Positions 19,280-27,413 of a stretch of DNA of 64,000 bases are shown piece after piece. This DNA comes from Gillisella taibaishanensis (GTDB taxonomy: Bacteria > Pseudomonadota > Alphaproteobacteria > Rhizobiales > Rhizobiaceae): positions 92,119 through 156,118 of the forward strand of contig NZ_MKIN01000017.1 in the NCBI RefSeq assembly GCF_001938985.1, written 5' to 3'. A program made the translations under genes and the position numbers. Each line of letters opens with the position of its first letter. Within the stretch, counting starts at the first letter, position 1. Below the pieces are notes generated by a model. The model had not been told where the DNA came from. It searched no databases and worked only from the letters and a program-made list of their open reading frames with translations.

Positions 19280-19988
19280 ATGCGGGTAGGCTTCAGGACC
19301 GGACTGAGCTTCGACGAGACAAGACCGAATTGGGACGGGACGCGGCCTCGACCGCTCGCCTGGACTGTATGGTATCCCACGGCCGATCCATCCCCACCTG
19401 TCGCTACCCAGTCAGGATCCTGGTTCAGGAGAGAGGCCGTCGTTGCAGAGGCAGATCTCTTGGAGCGCGACCAAGCTCTGGATCTGGTGCTTTTGTCGCA
19501 CGGGACGGGCGCAACGGCCGCAGCCTTAGAATGGCTAGGCTTTCGCCTGGCGCAGCATGGCTACGTCGCTCTGGCAGTCAATCATCATGGCAATACCGGT
19601 TCATCATGGCAATACCGGTTCCGAACCTTACCGAGCCGAGGGTTTCCTTTGTCTCTGGGAACGGGCTGCAGATTTCACCGCCATTCTCAACGACACCTCT
19701 TGGCGGCAGGCTCTTGGGGGCAACATCAGCCGTGAGGCGTCGGTCGCAGGTTTTTCGGCCGGTGCCTATACCGCGCTGCTGCTTGCGGGAGCACGGGTTG
19801 CCTATTCACAATTCGAGCCGGACAATCCGGTCAAAAGTCCCGTGCGCGGTCCGCGTGAGTTTCCAAACCTCGTCGACGAATTCGCGAAGCTCAACAACAA
19901 CCCAACCTTTCGAAGCGCGTGGGAGCGCCGGCGAGGGGATTTTTCGGACCACCGCATCTTAATGGCATTCATAGCGGGTGAAGGGTGA
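19280..19988 (+). pseudogene. Alpha/beta hydrolase disrupted by a 19-bp tandem duplication
   Basis: The 5' part (from MRVGFRTGLSF at 19280) reads to HHGNTGS and then shifts frame; the 3' part continues HHGNTGSEPYRAEGF through the nucleophile motif GFSAG to a stop at 19986-19988. An exact 19-bp tandem copy at 19582-19619 causes the shift. Removing one copy restores about 229 residues. Even restored, the protein ends before a recognisable acid and histidine of the triad, so the 3' end also appears lost. It resembles the dienelactone hydrolase / PAF-acetylhydrolase-like group. Confidence 0.78.
19582..19619 (+). repeat. Perfect 19-bp tandem duplication
   Basis: TCATCATGGCAATACCGGT occurs twice in succession (19582-19600 and 19601-19619). 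Nineteen is not a multiple of three, so the second copy shifts the reading frame of the hydrolase gene. The copies are identical, as expected of a recent replication-slippage event. Confidence 0.97.
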
Positions 19989-20169
19989 TATGGGGAGCCA
20001 TGGATTTGGGTAATCCACAAATGCGATAAGATAGATTATGGAACTAAGGGATTAGTGTAAGCGCCTGATATGATGGTCGGTTCAGGCTTGGCAGCGCTTC
20101 CTTCACTTGACCTCTAGATGTTCATCGCCGACGATCGGGTGACCAATTCGATCGAAACGGCACGCTACC

Positions 20170-20637
20170 TTGTACATCCTGAAGCCTGGCATAAAAAGAG
20201 ATCCCGTACGGCGATGGGCGCTGCCTGATCGTATCTTCTTTGGACATGGTGCCTGCGCCATCTTAGCTGGCGTGTTTTTGCGGGACGCAGTGCTTGACGA
20301 TTTTTACGCCGAGCGAGTCATTCCCGGTGATGGATTCGCTGGCAACCATATCTTTGTAACTGACGGTATTCTCGCATTCGATCATCACGGTTACTCGCTG
20401 CGAAACCGATTGCTAACCTACCATACCAATGGTTGGAGAAAACGATCTGGTTCGGGATGGAATTGCCGTCTGGAAAAAGTAACGTTTGATTTGCTCGATG
20501 GACGCGACCTCAATGACAACAAGATGCTTGGGCCGGATCAGTATCTCCACAACCCGATAGCGCGCGCGGAACGATATCTAGCTCGGGTGGATCATGCTCA
20601 GGCAAGCGCCCGGGCACACGCCAGAATCGGACAATAA
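20170..20637 (+). CDS. Hypothetical protein with a doubtful start
   Basis: A frame of up to 155 residues (LYILKPGIKRD...), containing FFGHGACAILAGVFL and HIFVTDGILAFDHHGYS. These motifs look like a conserved family of small proteins known to me only as hypothetical. No ATG is available: the frame opens after a stop at 20140 and the only candidate is TTG at 20170 without a ribosome binding site. A second frame from an ATG at 20118 ends at about 20228, so the 5' end may be frameshifted. Given the broken genes just upstream, this may also be a remnant. Confidence 0.5.
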   Translation: MYILKPGIKRDPVRRWALPDRIFFGHGACAILAGVFLRDAVLDDFYAERVIPGDGFAGNHIFVTDGILAFDHHGYSLRNRLLTYHTNGWRKRSGSGWNCRLEKVTFDLLDGRDLNDNKMLGPDQYLHNPIARAERYLARVDHAQASARAHARIGQ

Positions 20638-20653
20638 AGCCGGCCTCTAGCCC

Positions 20654-21583
20654 TTACCCAAACCGATCCAGTCGGCTAGCAGCAAGATCGGCCAGCACGG
20701 ACAGTGCCAGCGACCTTGCGTCGCGCGCCCGGTTGAACAGGCCTATAGGCGACTTGATCCGGGCGATGTCGGTTTCGCTGTGACCGCGCTCGCGCAGCCT
20801 CAGCATGCGTCGTTCATGGGTGCGCTTGCTTCCCAAAGCGCCGATGTAGAATGGTGTAGCCAAAAGCGCTGCTTCGAGCACGGGCAGTTCGAGGTCGATG
20901 TCGTGATGCAGCAGCACTACGGCGGTGTCGGCGTCGATGTGGGTAGCGTCCGGCTGAGTTTGGCCAGCGTAGTAGCGTTTTAGTTCGTATCCTGCGGCCT
21001 CCGCCAGTCTCGCTGTCATATCGGCCTCGATAGTCCGTCCGGACAAGACTATCCGCATTGTCGGCCGGTAGATGGTGGTGAATGCATTGTCCTGCCAGCC
21101 ATTGCGGGCGGGTGGTGCCACTACACTCAGCGTCTCGATGTTGCTGTCGTAACGCAAGCCTGATGGTATGCGGGTCCGGAGCCGTTCCAGCATGCCGCGC
21201 ACGGCGTTGGCATCGCGCAGAACATGGATGGCGACGGTGATGCCGCCACCACAGGGTAGCGTGATGTCGAAGAAGGGCGAGCCATCGCCGAACAGGACCT
21301 GGCGATCCCTGCCCTTGTCTATTGCGTCCAACGCTTCGCTTGCGACGGCGGCCTCAATGCAGCCGCCTGACAGGAAGCCGCAGTAGCGACCATCGGCCCG
21401 TATCGTCATGATTGCGCCGAGCGCCCGAGCTGAGCCGCCACGGATCTCCACCAGCGTCGCGATGGCTGCACCTTGTCCTGCAGCAAAGCTGTCAGCTGCA
21501 AATTGCAGCGCGGCCACCGGATCGTCGCTGATGAAGGCTGGTTCCGGCGCCAGCAACGGTAATCTTGAAGCTGGGCTGTCCAT
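20654..21583 (-). CDS. XdhC/CoxI-family molybdenum cofactor maturation protein
   Basis: A 309-residue XdhC-type protein. XdhC/PaoD proteins bind the molybdenum cofactor, help replace an oxo group by sulfur or cytosine-dinucleotide chemistry, and insert it into xanthine oxidase-family enzymes. The N-terminal XdhC domain has GGCIEAAV and DITLPCGGGI, and the C-terminal Rossmann-like part has FYIGALGSKRTHERR and SPIGL. AGGAAA precedes the ATG. It lies 78 bases after the large oxidoreductase subunit gene, as paoD does in E. coli. Confidence 0.92.
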   Translation of the reverse strand: MDSPASRLPLLAPEPAFISDDPVAALQFAADSFAAGQGAAIATLVEIRGGSARALGAIMTIRADGRYCGFLSGGCIEAAVASEALDAIDKGRDRQVLFGDGSPFFDITLPCGGGITVAIHVLRDANAVRGMLERLRTRIPSGLRYDSNIETLSVVAPPARNGWQDNAFTTIYRPTMRIVLSGRTIEADMTARLAEAAGYELKRYYAGQTQPDATHIDADTAVVLLHHDIDLELPVLEAALLATPFYIGALGSKRTHERRMLRLRERGHSETDIARIKSPIGLFNRARDARSLALSVLADLAASRLDRFG

Positions 21584-21661
21584 GGTTTTTCCTGTTGTTC
21601 ATCCGATGCGGCGGCGATGCGCATAAGACATTTCTGCTCTGCGCACCGCCACGGCATAACC

Positions 21662-23953
21662 TCAGATCAGCTTTTCCAGGGTAATCGGCAGGTCACGTAC
21701 GCGCTTGCCGGTGGCATGGAAAACAGCATTGGCGATCGCAGGCGCCACGCCGACGATACCCACCTCGCCCACGCCCTTACCGCCGAGTGCTGAGGCATTG
21801 TAGTCGGGCTCGCCGACCGAAATGACCTGGATATCAGGAATGTCGGCATTGGTCGGCACCAGATAATCGGCCATGTTGGCGTTGACGGTCCGGCCATTTC
21901 GATTGTCGACCAGACCTTCCTCCAACAGCGCCTGACCGATGCCCATGATGATGCCGCCGCGCCACTGGCTTTCGACCATCTTCGGATTATAGAGCCGGCC
22001 GCAATCGAAGGCCGAGACCATTCTCGACACCCGGACCGTGCCGAAATCCTCGTCGACGCGGACCTCGACGAAATGGGCGCTCCAACTGTGCATGGAGTGA
22101 TCGCCCATGGTTGGGCCTTGCACACGGGCCATACTGGTCCAGGCGCCCTTATGATCGGCAGCGCTCTGAGCGTCATCGGGCAGGGTGTTGCGCCTGACTT
22201 CGATGACATCGCGGCCCAGCGCCGCCAACAGTTCGGGCAGGGGCAGGGAGCCCCCCTCACCTCTGGTGGTCGAGATCCGACCATCACTCAGCGTCAGGAT
22301 ATTGGCACCGGTTTCGCGCAGCGGCGATTGCGGATCATTGATGGCTAGCGCCAACACCTCGTCGCGGGCAGCGAGTGCTGCCTTGTGCACGGCGCCTGTG
22401 ATCGAGCCCGCCAGCATTGAGCCGCCGGCGATGGCCGATCCCGGCAGGTTGGAATCGCCAAGCACGATATCGATTTGCTCGACCGGTACGCCCAGCGCTT
22501 CCGCCGCCGTCTGGGCGAGGATCGTATAGGTACCCTGCCCCATGTCGATGGCCCCGCTGACCACTTCGACCCGACCGTTGGCGCGGATGCGGATCATCGC
22601 TTCGCTGGGTGCCCTAATCACCGGAAAGGTGCCGCAGCCGATGCCCCAGCCGATCAACTGCCGGCCATCCCGCATGGAGCGCGGCGCAGCCGAACGCTTA
22701 GACCAGCCGAAGGCTTCGGCGCCTTTCACCAATGCCTCGCGCATATGCCGGGTCGACCAGGGTTTCCCGGACTGATAGTCGCGATCGGGCTGATTTTTCA
22801 GACGCAGCTCCAGCGGGTCCATGTTGAGAGCGACAGCCAATTCGTCGATCGCACATTCGATTCCATAGGCGCTCGGGTTCTTGCCTGGACCACGCAAAGC
22901 GCCTGGTGTGACGGTGTTGACCGGTACGACGCGATGCTGCGAGCTGAAATTCTCGACCTTGTAGAGGATCGGTGTCGCGGCGCCGGTCTGCTCTGGGTAA
23001 TCCATATAGACTGAGGTTTCGCTGGCACCGCGATGGACGATGGCTTGGAGAATACCGTCTTTAGTTGCGCCCAGTGCCAGCGTCTGGCGCGTGGCGGCAC
23101 GTCCGCCATAGCTGGTAAAATTCTGCGGCCGGGTGACAGCCAGCCGCACTGGCCGGCCCAGCCGCCTTGCCGCTGCCGCTGCCACCGCACCGTAGGAGAG
23201 CGCGCCGCCCTTGGAACCGAAACCGCCGCCGATGAAGGGCGAAACAATCCGGACATTTTCCAGCGGCAAGCCGAACCACTCCGCATAGGAACGGGCCATG
23301 CCATGGGTCCACTGGCTGGGCTCCCAAAGCGTCAGTTGATCGCCCTCCCAATGGGCAGTCAAGCCATGCGGCTCCATCGCGACGTGATATTCGCGCGGTG
23401 TACGATATTCCGCCTCGATGCGCACGGGCGAGGCGGCAAGGGCTGCTTCGGCATCGCCCCAGTCGGCATTCAGGTTCTCCATAACCTTGCCCTCGCCCGC
23501 TCTCGGGTCGTCAAGGCTGGAGACGCCGGGCTTTTCCTCATAGGTCACCCGCACCAAGCGCGCCGCCTCCGCAGCCTGCTCGCGACTGGCGGCGAATACG
23601 GCTGCGATGGACTGGCCGTTATAGACGACTTCTTCGGTGAAAGGCTGATAGGGCGTGTCGTCTGGACGATTGCCGTGCCAGTCGGACGCGGTCATCAGCC
23701 CAAGATCATCCTTTGGTGTCAGCACCGCCACCACGCCGGGTGCGGCCTCGGCTGCGGCTGTGTCGATGGAAACAATGCGGCCACTGGCAATTGTCGCCTG
23801 AACCAAGACTCCATGCACGAGATTTTCGGCCGGATATTCGAGCGCGTAGGTGGCGGCACCCGTGACCTTCATCTGGCCTTCGAACCGAGACAACCGGCCG
23901 CCAACCGCGCCATCTGCGGCATTCCCATGTTTGCGCGCTGTTACGATCGTCAT
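21662..23953 (-). CDS. Molybdopterin-binding subunit of a PaoC-like aldehyde oxidoreductase
   Basis: A 763-residue catalytic subunit of the xanthine oxidase family that binds the molybdenum cofactor and hydroxylates aldehydes or N-heterocycles with water as oxygen source. Cofactor-contact segments include IGGGFGSKG, ALRGPGKNPSAYGIE and MGQGTYTILAQ, and the active-site glutamate lies in GGKGVGEVG near the C-terminus. No Tat signal is seen. It overlaps the FAD-subunit gene by four bases. Aldehyde specificity is inferred from overall resemblance to E. coli PaoC. Confidence 0.93.
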   Translation of the reverse strand: MTIVTARKHGNAADGAVGGRLSRFEGQMKVTGAATYALEYPAENLVHGVLVQATIASGRIVSIDTAAAEAAPGVVAVLTPKDDLGLMTASDWHGNRPDDTPYQPFTEEVVYNGQSIAAVFAASREQAAEAARLVRVTYEEKPGVSSLDDPRAGEGKVMENLNADWGDAEAALAASPVRIEAEYRTPREYHVAMEPHGLTAHWEGDQLTLWEPSQWTHGMARSYAEWFGLPLENVRIVSPFIGGGFGSKGGALSYGAVAAAAARRLGRPVRLAVTRPQNFTSYGGRAATRQTLALGATKDGILQAIVHRGASETSVYMDYPEQTGAATPILYKVENFSSQHRVVPVNTVTPGALRGPGKNPSAYGIECAIDELAVALNMDPLELRLKNQPDRDYQSGKPWSTRHMREALVKGAEAFGWSKRSAAPRSMRDGRQLIGWGIGCGTFPVIRAPSEAMIRIRANGRVEVVSGAIDMGQGTYTILAQTAAEALGVPVEQIDIVLGDSNLPGSAIAGGSMLAGSITGAVHKAALAARDEVLALAINDPQSPLRETGANILTLSDGRISTTRGEGGSLPLPELLAALGRDVIEVRRNTLPDDAQSAADHKGAWTSMARVQGPTMGDHSMHSWSAHFVEVRVDEDFGTVRVSRMVSAFDCGRLYNPKMVESQWRGGIIMGIGQALLEEGLVDNRNGRTVNANMADYLVPTNADIPDIQVISVGEPDYNASALGGKGVGEVGIVGVAPAIANAVFHATGKRVRDLPITLEKLI

Positions 23954-24933
23954 GCGATGCCTCCAAGCGTGAGGATGGCGCGGGCAATGGTGCGCGGCGC
24001 CAAATGAACCTTGTAGTGATTATCGCCCTGGGTGACGGCGCCTTCGACGGCGAGCCGGCTCGCCCGTTCTACGGCACGTGCATCAAGGGTCTTGCCGATC
24101 AGCGCCTGCTCGACGGCGCGTGCGCGCCAAGGCTTGCTGGCGACACCACCGATCGCCACCCTGATATCCCTAACCGTGTGCCCGTCCTCCTCGAAGTCGA
24201 GGCCAACAGCAGCGCTTGCAGCGGCAAATTCATAGGATTGGCGATCACGGACCTTGAGATATATCGAATGGGTTGCAGCCTTGCTTGCCGGTATCGTGAT
24301 GGCCGTGATAATTTCGCCTGGCTGCAACACTGTTTCCAGATGTGGCGCCGCACCGTAGGGCAGGAAGAAATCATCGATGGCAACCTTGCGGCTGCCAAGT
24401 TCGACGACGGCATCGAAGGCCGTCAGTGCCACGGCCAAGTCACCAGGGTAGCTGGCAATGCATTCCTCGCTTGTGCCGAGAATGGCATGATTGCGGGTCA
24501 CGCCGCCGATGGCCGAGCAGCCAGAACCAGGGGTCCGTTTGTTACAGGCAGCGAAATTTGCGGGGTCACGGAAATAGGTGCAGCGGGTGCGCTGCATCAG
24601 GTTTCCGCCGAGGCTTGCCATGTTGCGCAACTGTGCCGAGGCAGACAGCGCCAGTGATTGGGCAATTGCCGGAAAGCGCGCCTTGATATCGGGATGGTCT
24701 GCCACAGCGGCCATTTTCGCCAGCGCGCCGATTTCGGCGCCGGTGTCGTTTACGGTAATTGCGTCCAGCCCCGGAATCCTGCTGATGTCGATCACATCGT
24801 CAGGGGCTTCCACTGCAGATTTGGCAAGATCCAGCAGACTGGTGCCACCTGCCAACAGGGCAACGCCGGCCTTTCGGGCCGCTTCGCGTGCATCGTCGAT
24901 GGACTGGGCGCGGCTATAGGAAAAATTCTTCAT
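23950..24933 (-). CDS. FAD-binding subunit of the aldehyde oxidoreductase (PaoB-like)
   Basis: A 327-residue FAD subunit of the CoxM/PaoB group that carries electrons between the Fe-S clusters and an acceptor. The FAD site is seen in ALLAGGTSLLDL and NMASLGGNLMQRTRC. The segment with RDPANFAACNKRTPGSGCSA carries the extra cysteines that in PaoB and 4-hydroxybenzoyl-CoA reductase hold a [4Fe-4S] cluster. Four-base ATGA overlaps join it to the genes on both sides. Confidence 0.93.
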   Translation of the reverse strand: MKNFSYSRAQSIDDAREAARKAGVALLAGGTSLLDLAKSAVEAPDDVIDISRIPGLDAITVNDTGAEIGALAKMAAVADHPDIKARFPAIAQSLALSASAQLRNMASLGGNLMQRTRCTYFRDPANFAACNKRTPGSGCSAIGGVTRNHAILGTSEECIASYPGDLAVALTAFDAVVELGSRKVAIDDFFLPYGAAPHLETVLQPGEIITAITIPASKAATHSIYLKVRDRQSYEFAAASAAVGLDFEEDGHTVRDIRVAIGGVASKPWRARAVEQALIGKTLDARAVERASRLAVEGAVTQGDNHYKVHLAPRTIARAILTLGGIA

Positions 24934-25406
24934 CGGCTGGCCTCCGCCGCTTCGCGCACCGCCGAAACGATGCTGTTATAGGCCCCGCACCGACAGAGGT
25001 TGCCGGACATATATTCGCGGATCTCATCGTCCGATCCGGTGTGGCCCTCGCGGATACAGGCAACGGCCGACATGATCTGCCCTGGTGTGCAATAACCGCA
25101 CTGAAAGGCATCGTGTTCGAGGAACGCTGCCTGGACCGGGTGAAGGTCGCCATTTTCAGCGGCAAGCCCTTCGATGGTGGCGATCTCGCGCCCTTCGGCC
25201 TGGGCCGCAAGCATCAGACAGGAGAGAACGCGCTTACCGTCGACATGACAGGTACAGGCGCCGCACTGGCCCTGATCGCAGCCCTTCTTGGTTCCTGTCA
25301 GGTGCAGATGGTCGCGCAACGCGTCGAGCAGGGTTACCCGTGGCTCGACATCGCATTCGTGCATCGCGCCATTGACGTTCAGGCTCAGATGAATGGTTGG
25401 TGGCAT
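24930..25406 (-). CDS. [2Fe-2S] subunit of the aldehyde oxidoreductase (PaoA-like)
   Basis: A 158-residue protein with two [2Fe-2S] clusters. C43, C48, C51 and C63 form the plant-ferredoxin-type site, and C104, C107, C139 and C141 form the second. Unlike E. coli PaoA there is no Tat signal, so the complex should be cytoplasmic. GGGAG precedes the ATG. It is the first gene of the operon, 200 bases from a palindromic operator and divergent from a TetR regulator. Confidence 0.95.
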   Translation of the reverse strand: MPPTIHLSLNVNGAMHECDVEPRVTLLDALRDHLHLTGTKKGCDQGQCGACTCHVDGKRVLSCLMLAAQAEGREIATIEGLAAENGDLHPVQAAFLEHDAFQCGYCTPGQIMSAVACIREGHTGSDDEIREYMSGNLCRCGAYNSIVSAVREAAEASR

Positions 25407-25605
25407 GACAAGCTCCCTGCTATCGTCACGAGGTCAGGCATAAAGAGATTTCGGAGGGCCAAGTTCCCGGAAAGGCTTAAGGCTTTGACTGGAAGGCTGA
25501 GACGTTCGCTCTATTTCTACTTAGACTAGAGTCTGTCTTTTGGCCCGCGTCTGTCTTTAGGCATGACTCCTCCCCGCTTCTGGATTATGAAAAGGAAGGG
25601 CCTTC

Positions 25606-25627
25606 TAAACGGAGGCGCCTCCGTTTA
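25606..25627. promoter_or_regulatory. Perfect 22-bp palindromic operator
   Basis: TAAACGGAGGC (25606-25616) is followed immediately by its exact reverse complement (25617-25627). It lies 48 bases before the TetR start and 200 bases before the aldehyde oxidoreductase operon. Length and full symmetry fit a TetR-family dimer operator. Autoregulation and control of the divergent operon by this regulator are inferred from position. Confidence 0.75.
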
Positions 25628-25674
25628 AATTAGTGGCTTGCGAGCTTTCGTCAAGCCCTGAATCATGCCGGGGA

Positions 25675-26289
25675 ATGATTTTGGCAGAGGCCGGGTCCAA
25701 AACAGATGCAGCCAAGCCCACGAAACTTCGGGCAGACGCCCAGCGTAACCGTGAGAAATTGCTGGAGACGGCGGCAATAGCGTTCAGCGATCGCGGCGTT
25801 GAAGCCTCACTCGAGGACATTGCCCGCCAAGCTGGCGTTGGCATCGGTACGCTTTACCGTCATTTTCCGACACGTGAGCATCTGGTGGAAGCGGTATATC
25901 GGCGTGAACTGGCCGGGCTTGCCGAAGCGGCCCGGGAACTCGCCGCTGCCCTTCCCGGTGACAGGGCCCTGGAGGAGTGGATGCGCCGCTTTGTGGGCTA
26001 TATCGCCACAAAGCGCGGCATGGCCAACAGCCTGAAACTGCTGATGACCAGCAATTCGGCGCTGTTTGCCGAAGGCTCAGGCATGATTCGCGACGCCGTA
26101 AGCCTGTTGATGAACAAGGCTCGCGATGAAGATCTGATCCGAGATGACATCGGCGAGACTGATTTGCTGCATGCTATATCCAGCATCTATTCGATGCCGG
26201 ACACGCCGGAGTGGCGCGAGCGCGCCCACCGGCTGATTGGCCTGCTGATGGACGGTTTGCGCAGCAAAAGCCGCACTCCCGCTTCCTGA
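25675..26289 (+). CDS. TetR/AcrR-family transcriptional regulator
   Basis: A 204-residue TetR regulator. The N-terminal helix-turn-helix is clear (SLEDIARQAGVGIGTLYRHF, roughly residues 43-62), followed by a helical ligand-binding domain (MRRFVGYIATKRG, SLKLLMTSN). It is transcribed away from the molybdenum oxidoreductase operon, and a perfect palindrome lies in the shared upstream region. The likely role is repression of that operon with an aldehyde or related compound as inducer; this is inference. The ATG at 25675 follows GGGGA; an in-frame start at 25633 is possible. Confidence 0.9.
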   Translation: MILAEAGSKTDAAKPTKLRADAQRNREKLLETAAIAFSDRGVEASLEDIARQAGVGIGTLYRHFPTREHLVEAVYRRELAGLAEAARELAAALPGDRALEEWMRRFVGYIATKRGMANSLKLLMTSNSALFAEGSGMIRDAVSLLMNKARDEDLIRDDIGETDLLHAISSIYSMPDTPEWRERAHRLIGLLMDGLRSKSRTPAS

Positions 26290-26319
26290 TAAGATCATCC
26301 AGGCAGGCCTCGTCGCATT

Positions 26320-27192
26320 TTACTGCTTGCCGGCCGTGTCGGACCAAGAAGGTGGTGCACCAACAGCCGAGCCGATAAATCCGCCGACACCTGGCGCGCG
26401 CCCGAATGCTTCGCAAGCAGCGTTCTTGGGCGCACCGCCCAACTCCGACTTGATCTTCTGGCCTGATGGGAGCGACAGGTCGAGGCCGGGAGGCTTTTCG
26501 CCCTTCTGCAGCATTTTCGCAAATTGGCTTGCGAACGAGGACGCCAGGCCATAGGCGTCGCCGACTTCGGAAACGCGCGGCCCGTTGGTAATCGAATTTG
26601 CTCCCCTCGCCCAGACAATCGCGGCCACTTGAGCGCCTTGCGGATTGAGAGCCTCCGCTTCGACGGCAAGTCCCCCAAGCCCGATCGGCAGGCGTGGTAC
26701 GCCAACCGGTAAGACGGCCGACGAGCCGAGCGTCGCAACCTTGGATACGCCGGCCGCGACCTTGCCGGTCGGCACGATATCGGCAATCGTTGCCTGCACC
26801 GTCATATCTGCACGCTGCCCGGGCGGCACGACCCGGAAACGATCACTGAGGTCGATGCACAAGGCACGGTCGAGCGCATTGGCGACTAGCCTCTCGCTAT
26901 CAGGCTCATGCAGTCGGGAGCGCGCCAGCGGCGACAGTTTTGTGGGCGCGATCGCCACCGTATTTGCTGCGAGCAGGGCCTGCCTGTCCACAAAGACCCT
27001 CGATTTTGCGAGCTGCCCTTCTGTCGGACCAAGCTTGCTATAGGAACTCAATGCGCCCGGCGAGGGCATGGGCACCGAACCGCAGCCGGCAATGCCGAGC
27101 ACCAAACTAAGCGGCAAGATAGCGGGGACGCCAGCACGCCGCGTCGAGTGCCGGGCGCCCGCGGTGCAGGCGAATACGATGCGAGAAATCAT
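26320..27192 (-). CDS. DUF3313-like lipoprotein
   Basis: A 290-residue exported protein. The N-terminus is basic, then hydrophobic, with a lipobox LGIAGC whose C37 would be lipidated. After that, SYSKLGPTEGQLAKSRVFVD and IAPTKLSP resemble DUF3313 proteins, which have no known function. The leader is longer than usual, so a start nearer to the hydrophobic stretch is possible. It is convergent with the TetR gene. Confidence 0.75.
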   Translation of the reverse strand: MISRIVFACTAGARHSTRRAGVPAILPLSLVLGIAGCGSVPMPSPGALSSYSKLGPTEGQLAKSRVFVDRQALLAANTVAIAPTKLSPLARSRLHEPDSERLVANALDRALCIDLSDRFRVVPPGQRADMTVQATIADIVPTGKVAAGVSKVATLGSSAVLPVGVPRLPIGLGGLAVEAEALNPQGAQVAAIVWARGANSITNGPRVSEVGDAYGLASSFASQFAKMLQKGEKPPGLDLSLPSGQKIKSELGGAPKNAACEAFGRAPGVGGFIGSAVGAPPSWSDTAGKQ

Positions 27193-27391
27193 GAAAAATA
27201 ACCTGTCGGAAAAGTCCTGACGTGATGCAGGATGTCTGGCTCGGAAATATCTGGCCGAAACGCTGGACGGGCTTTGGCATGATGCTCAAAACACGATTAC
27301 AGCTTCGCGATCCGAGGTCAGCAGTACTTGACCATTCAAGGCAATTTTCAGGACAGATATCCAGAATAATTGTTATGTTTTGAAAATATGC

Positions 27392-27411
27392 CGCTGCCCT
27401 TGCGGGCAGCA
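27392..27411 (-). terminator. Possible terminator after cckA
   Basis: A 7-bp stem (GCTGCCC at 27393-27399, GGGCAGC at 27404-27410) with a TTGC loop lies 4 bases after the cckA stop. On the minus strand it is followed by GGCATATTTTC, a weak T-rich run, so termination may be partial. Confidence 0.5.
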
Positions 27412-27413
27412 GC

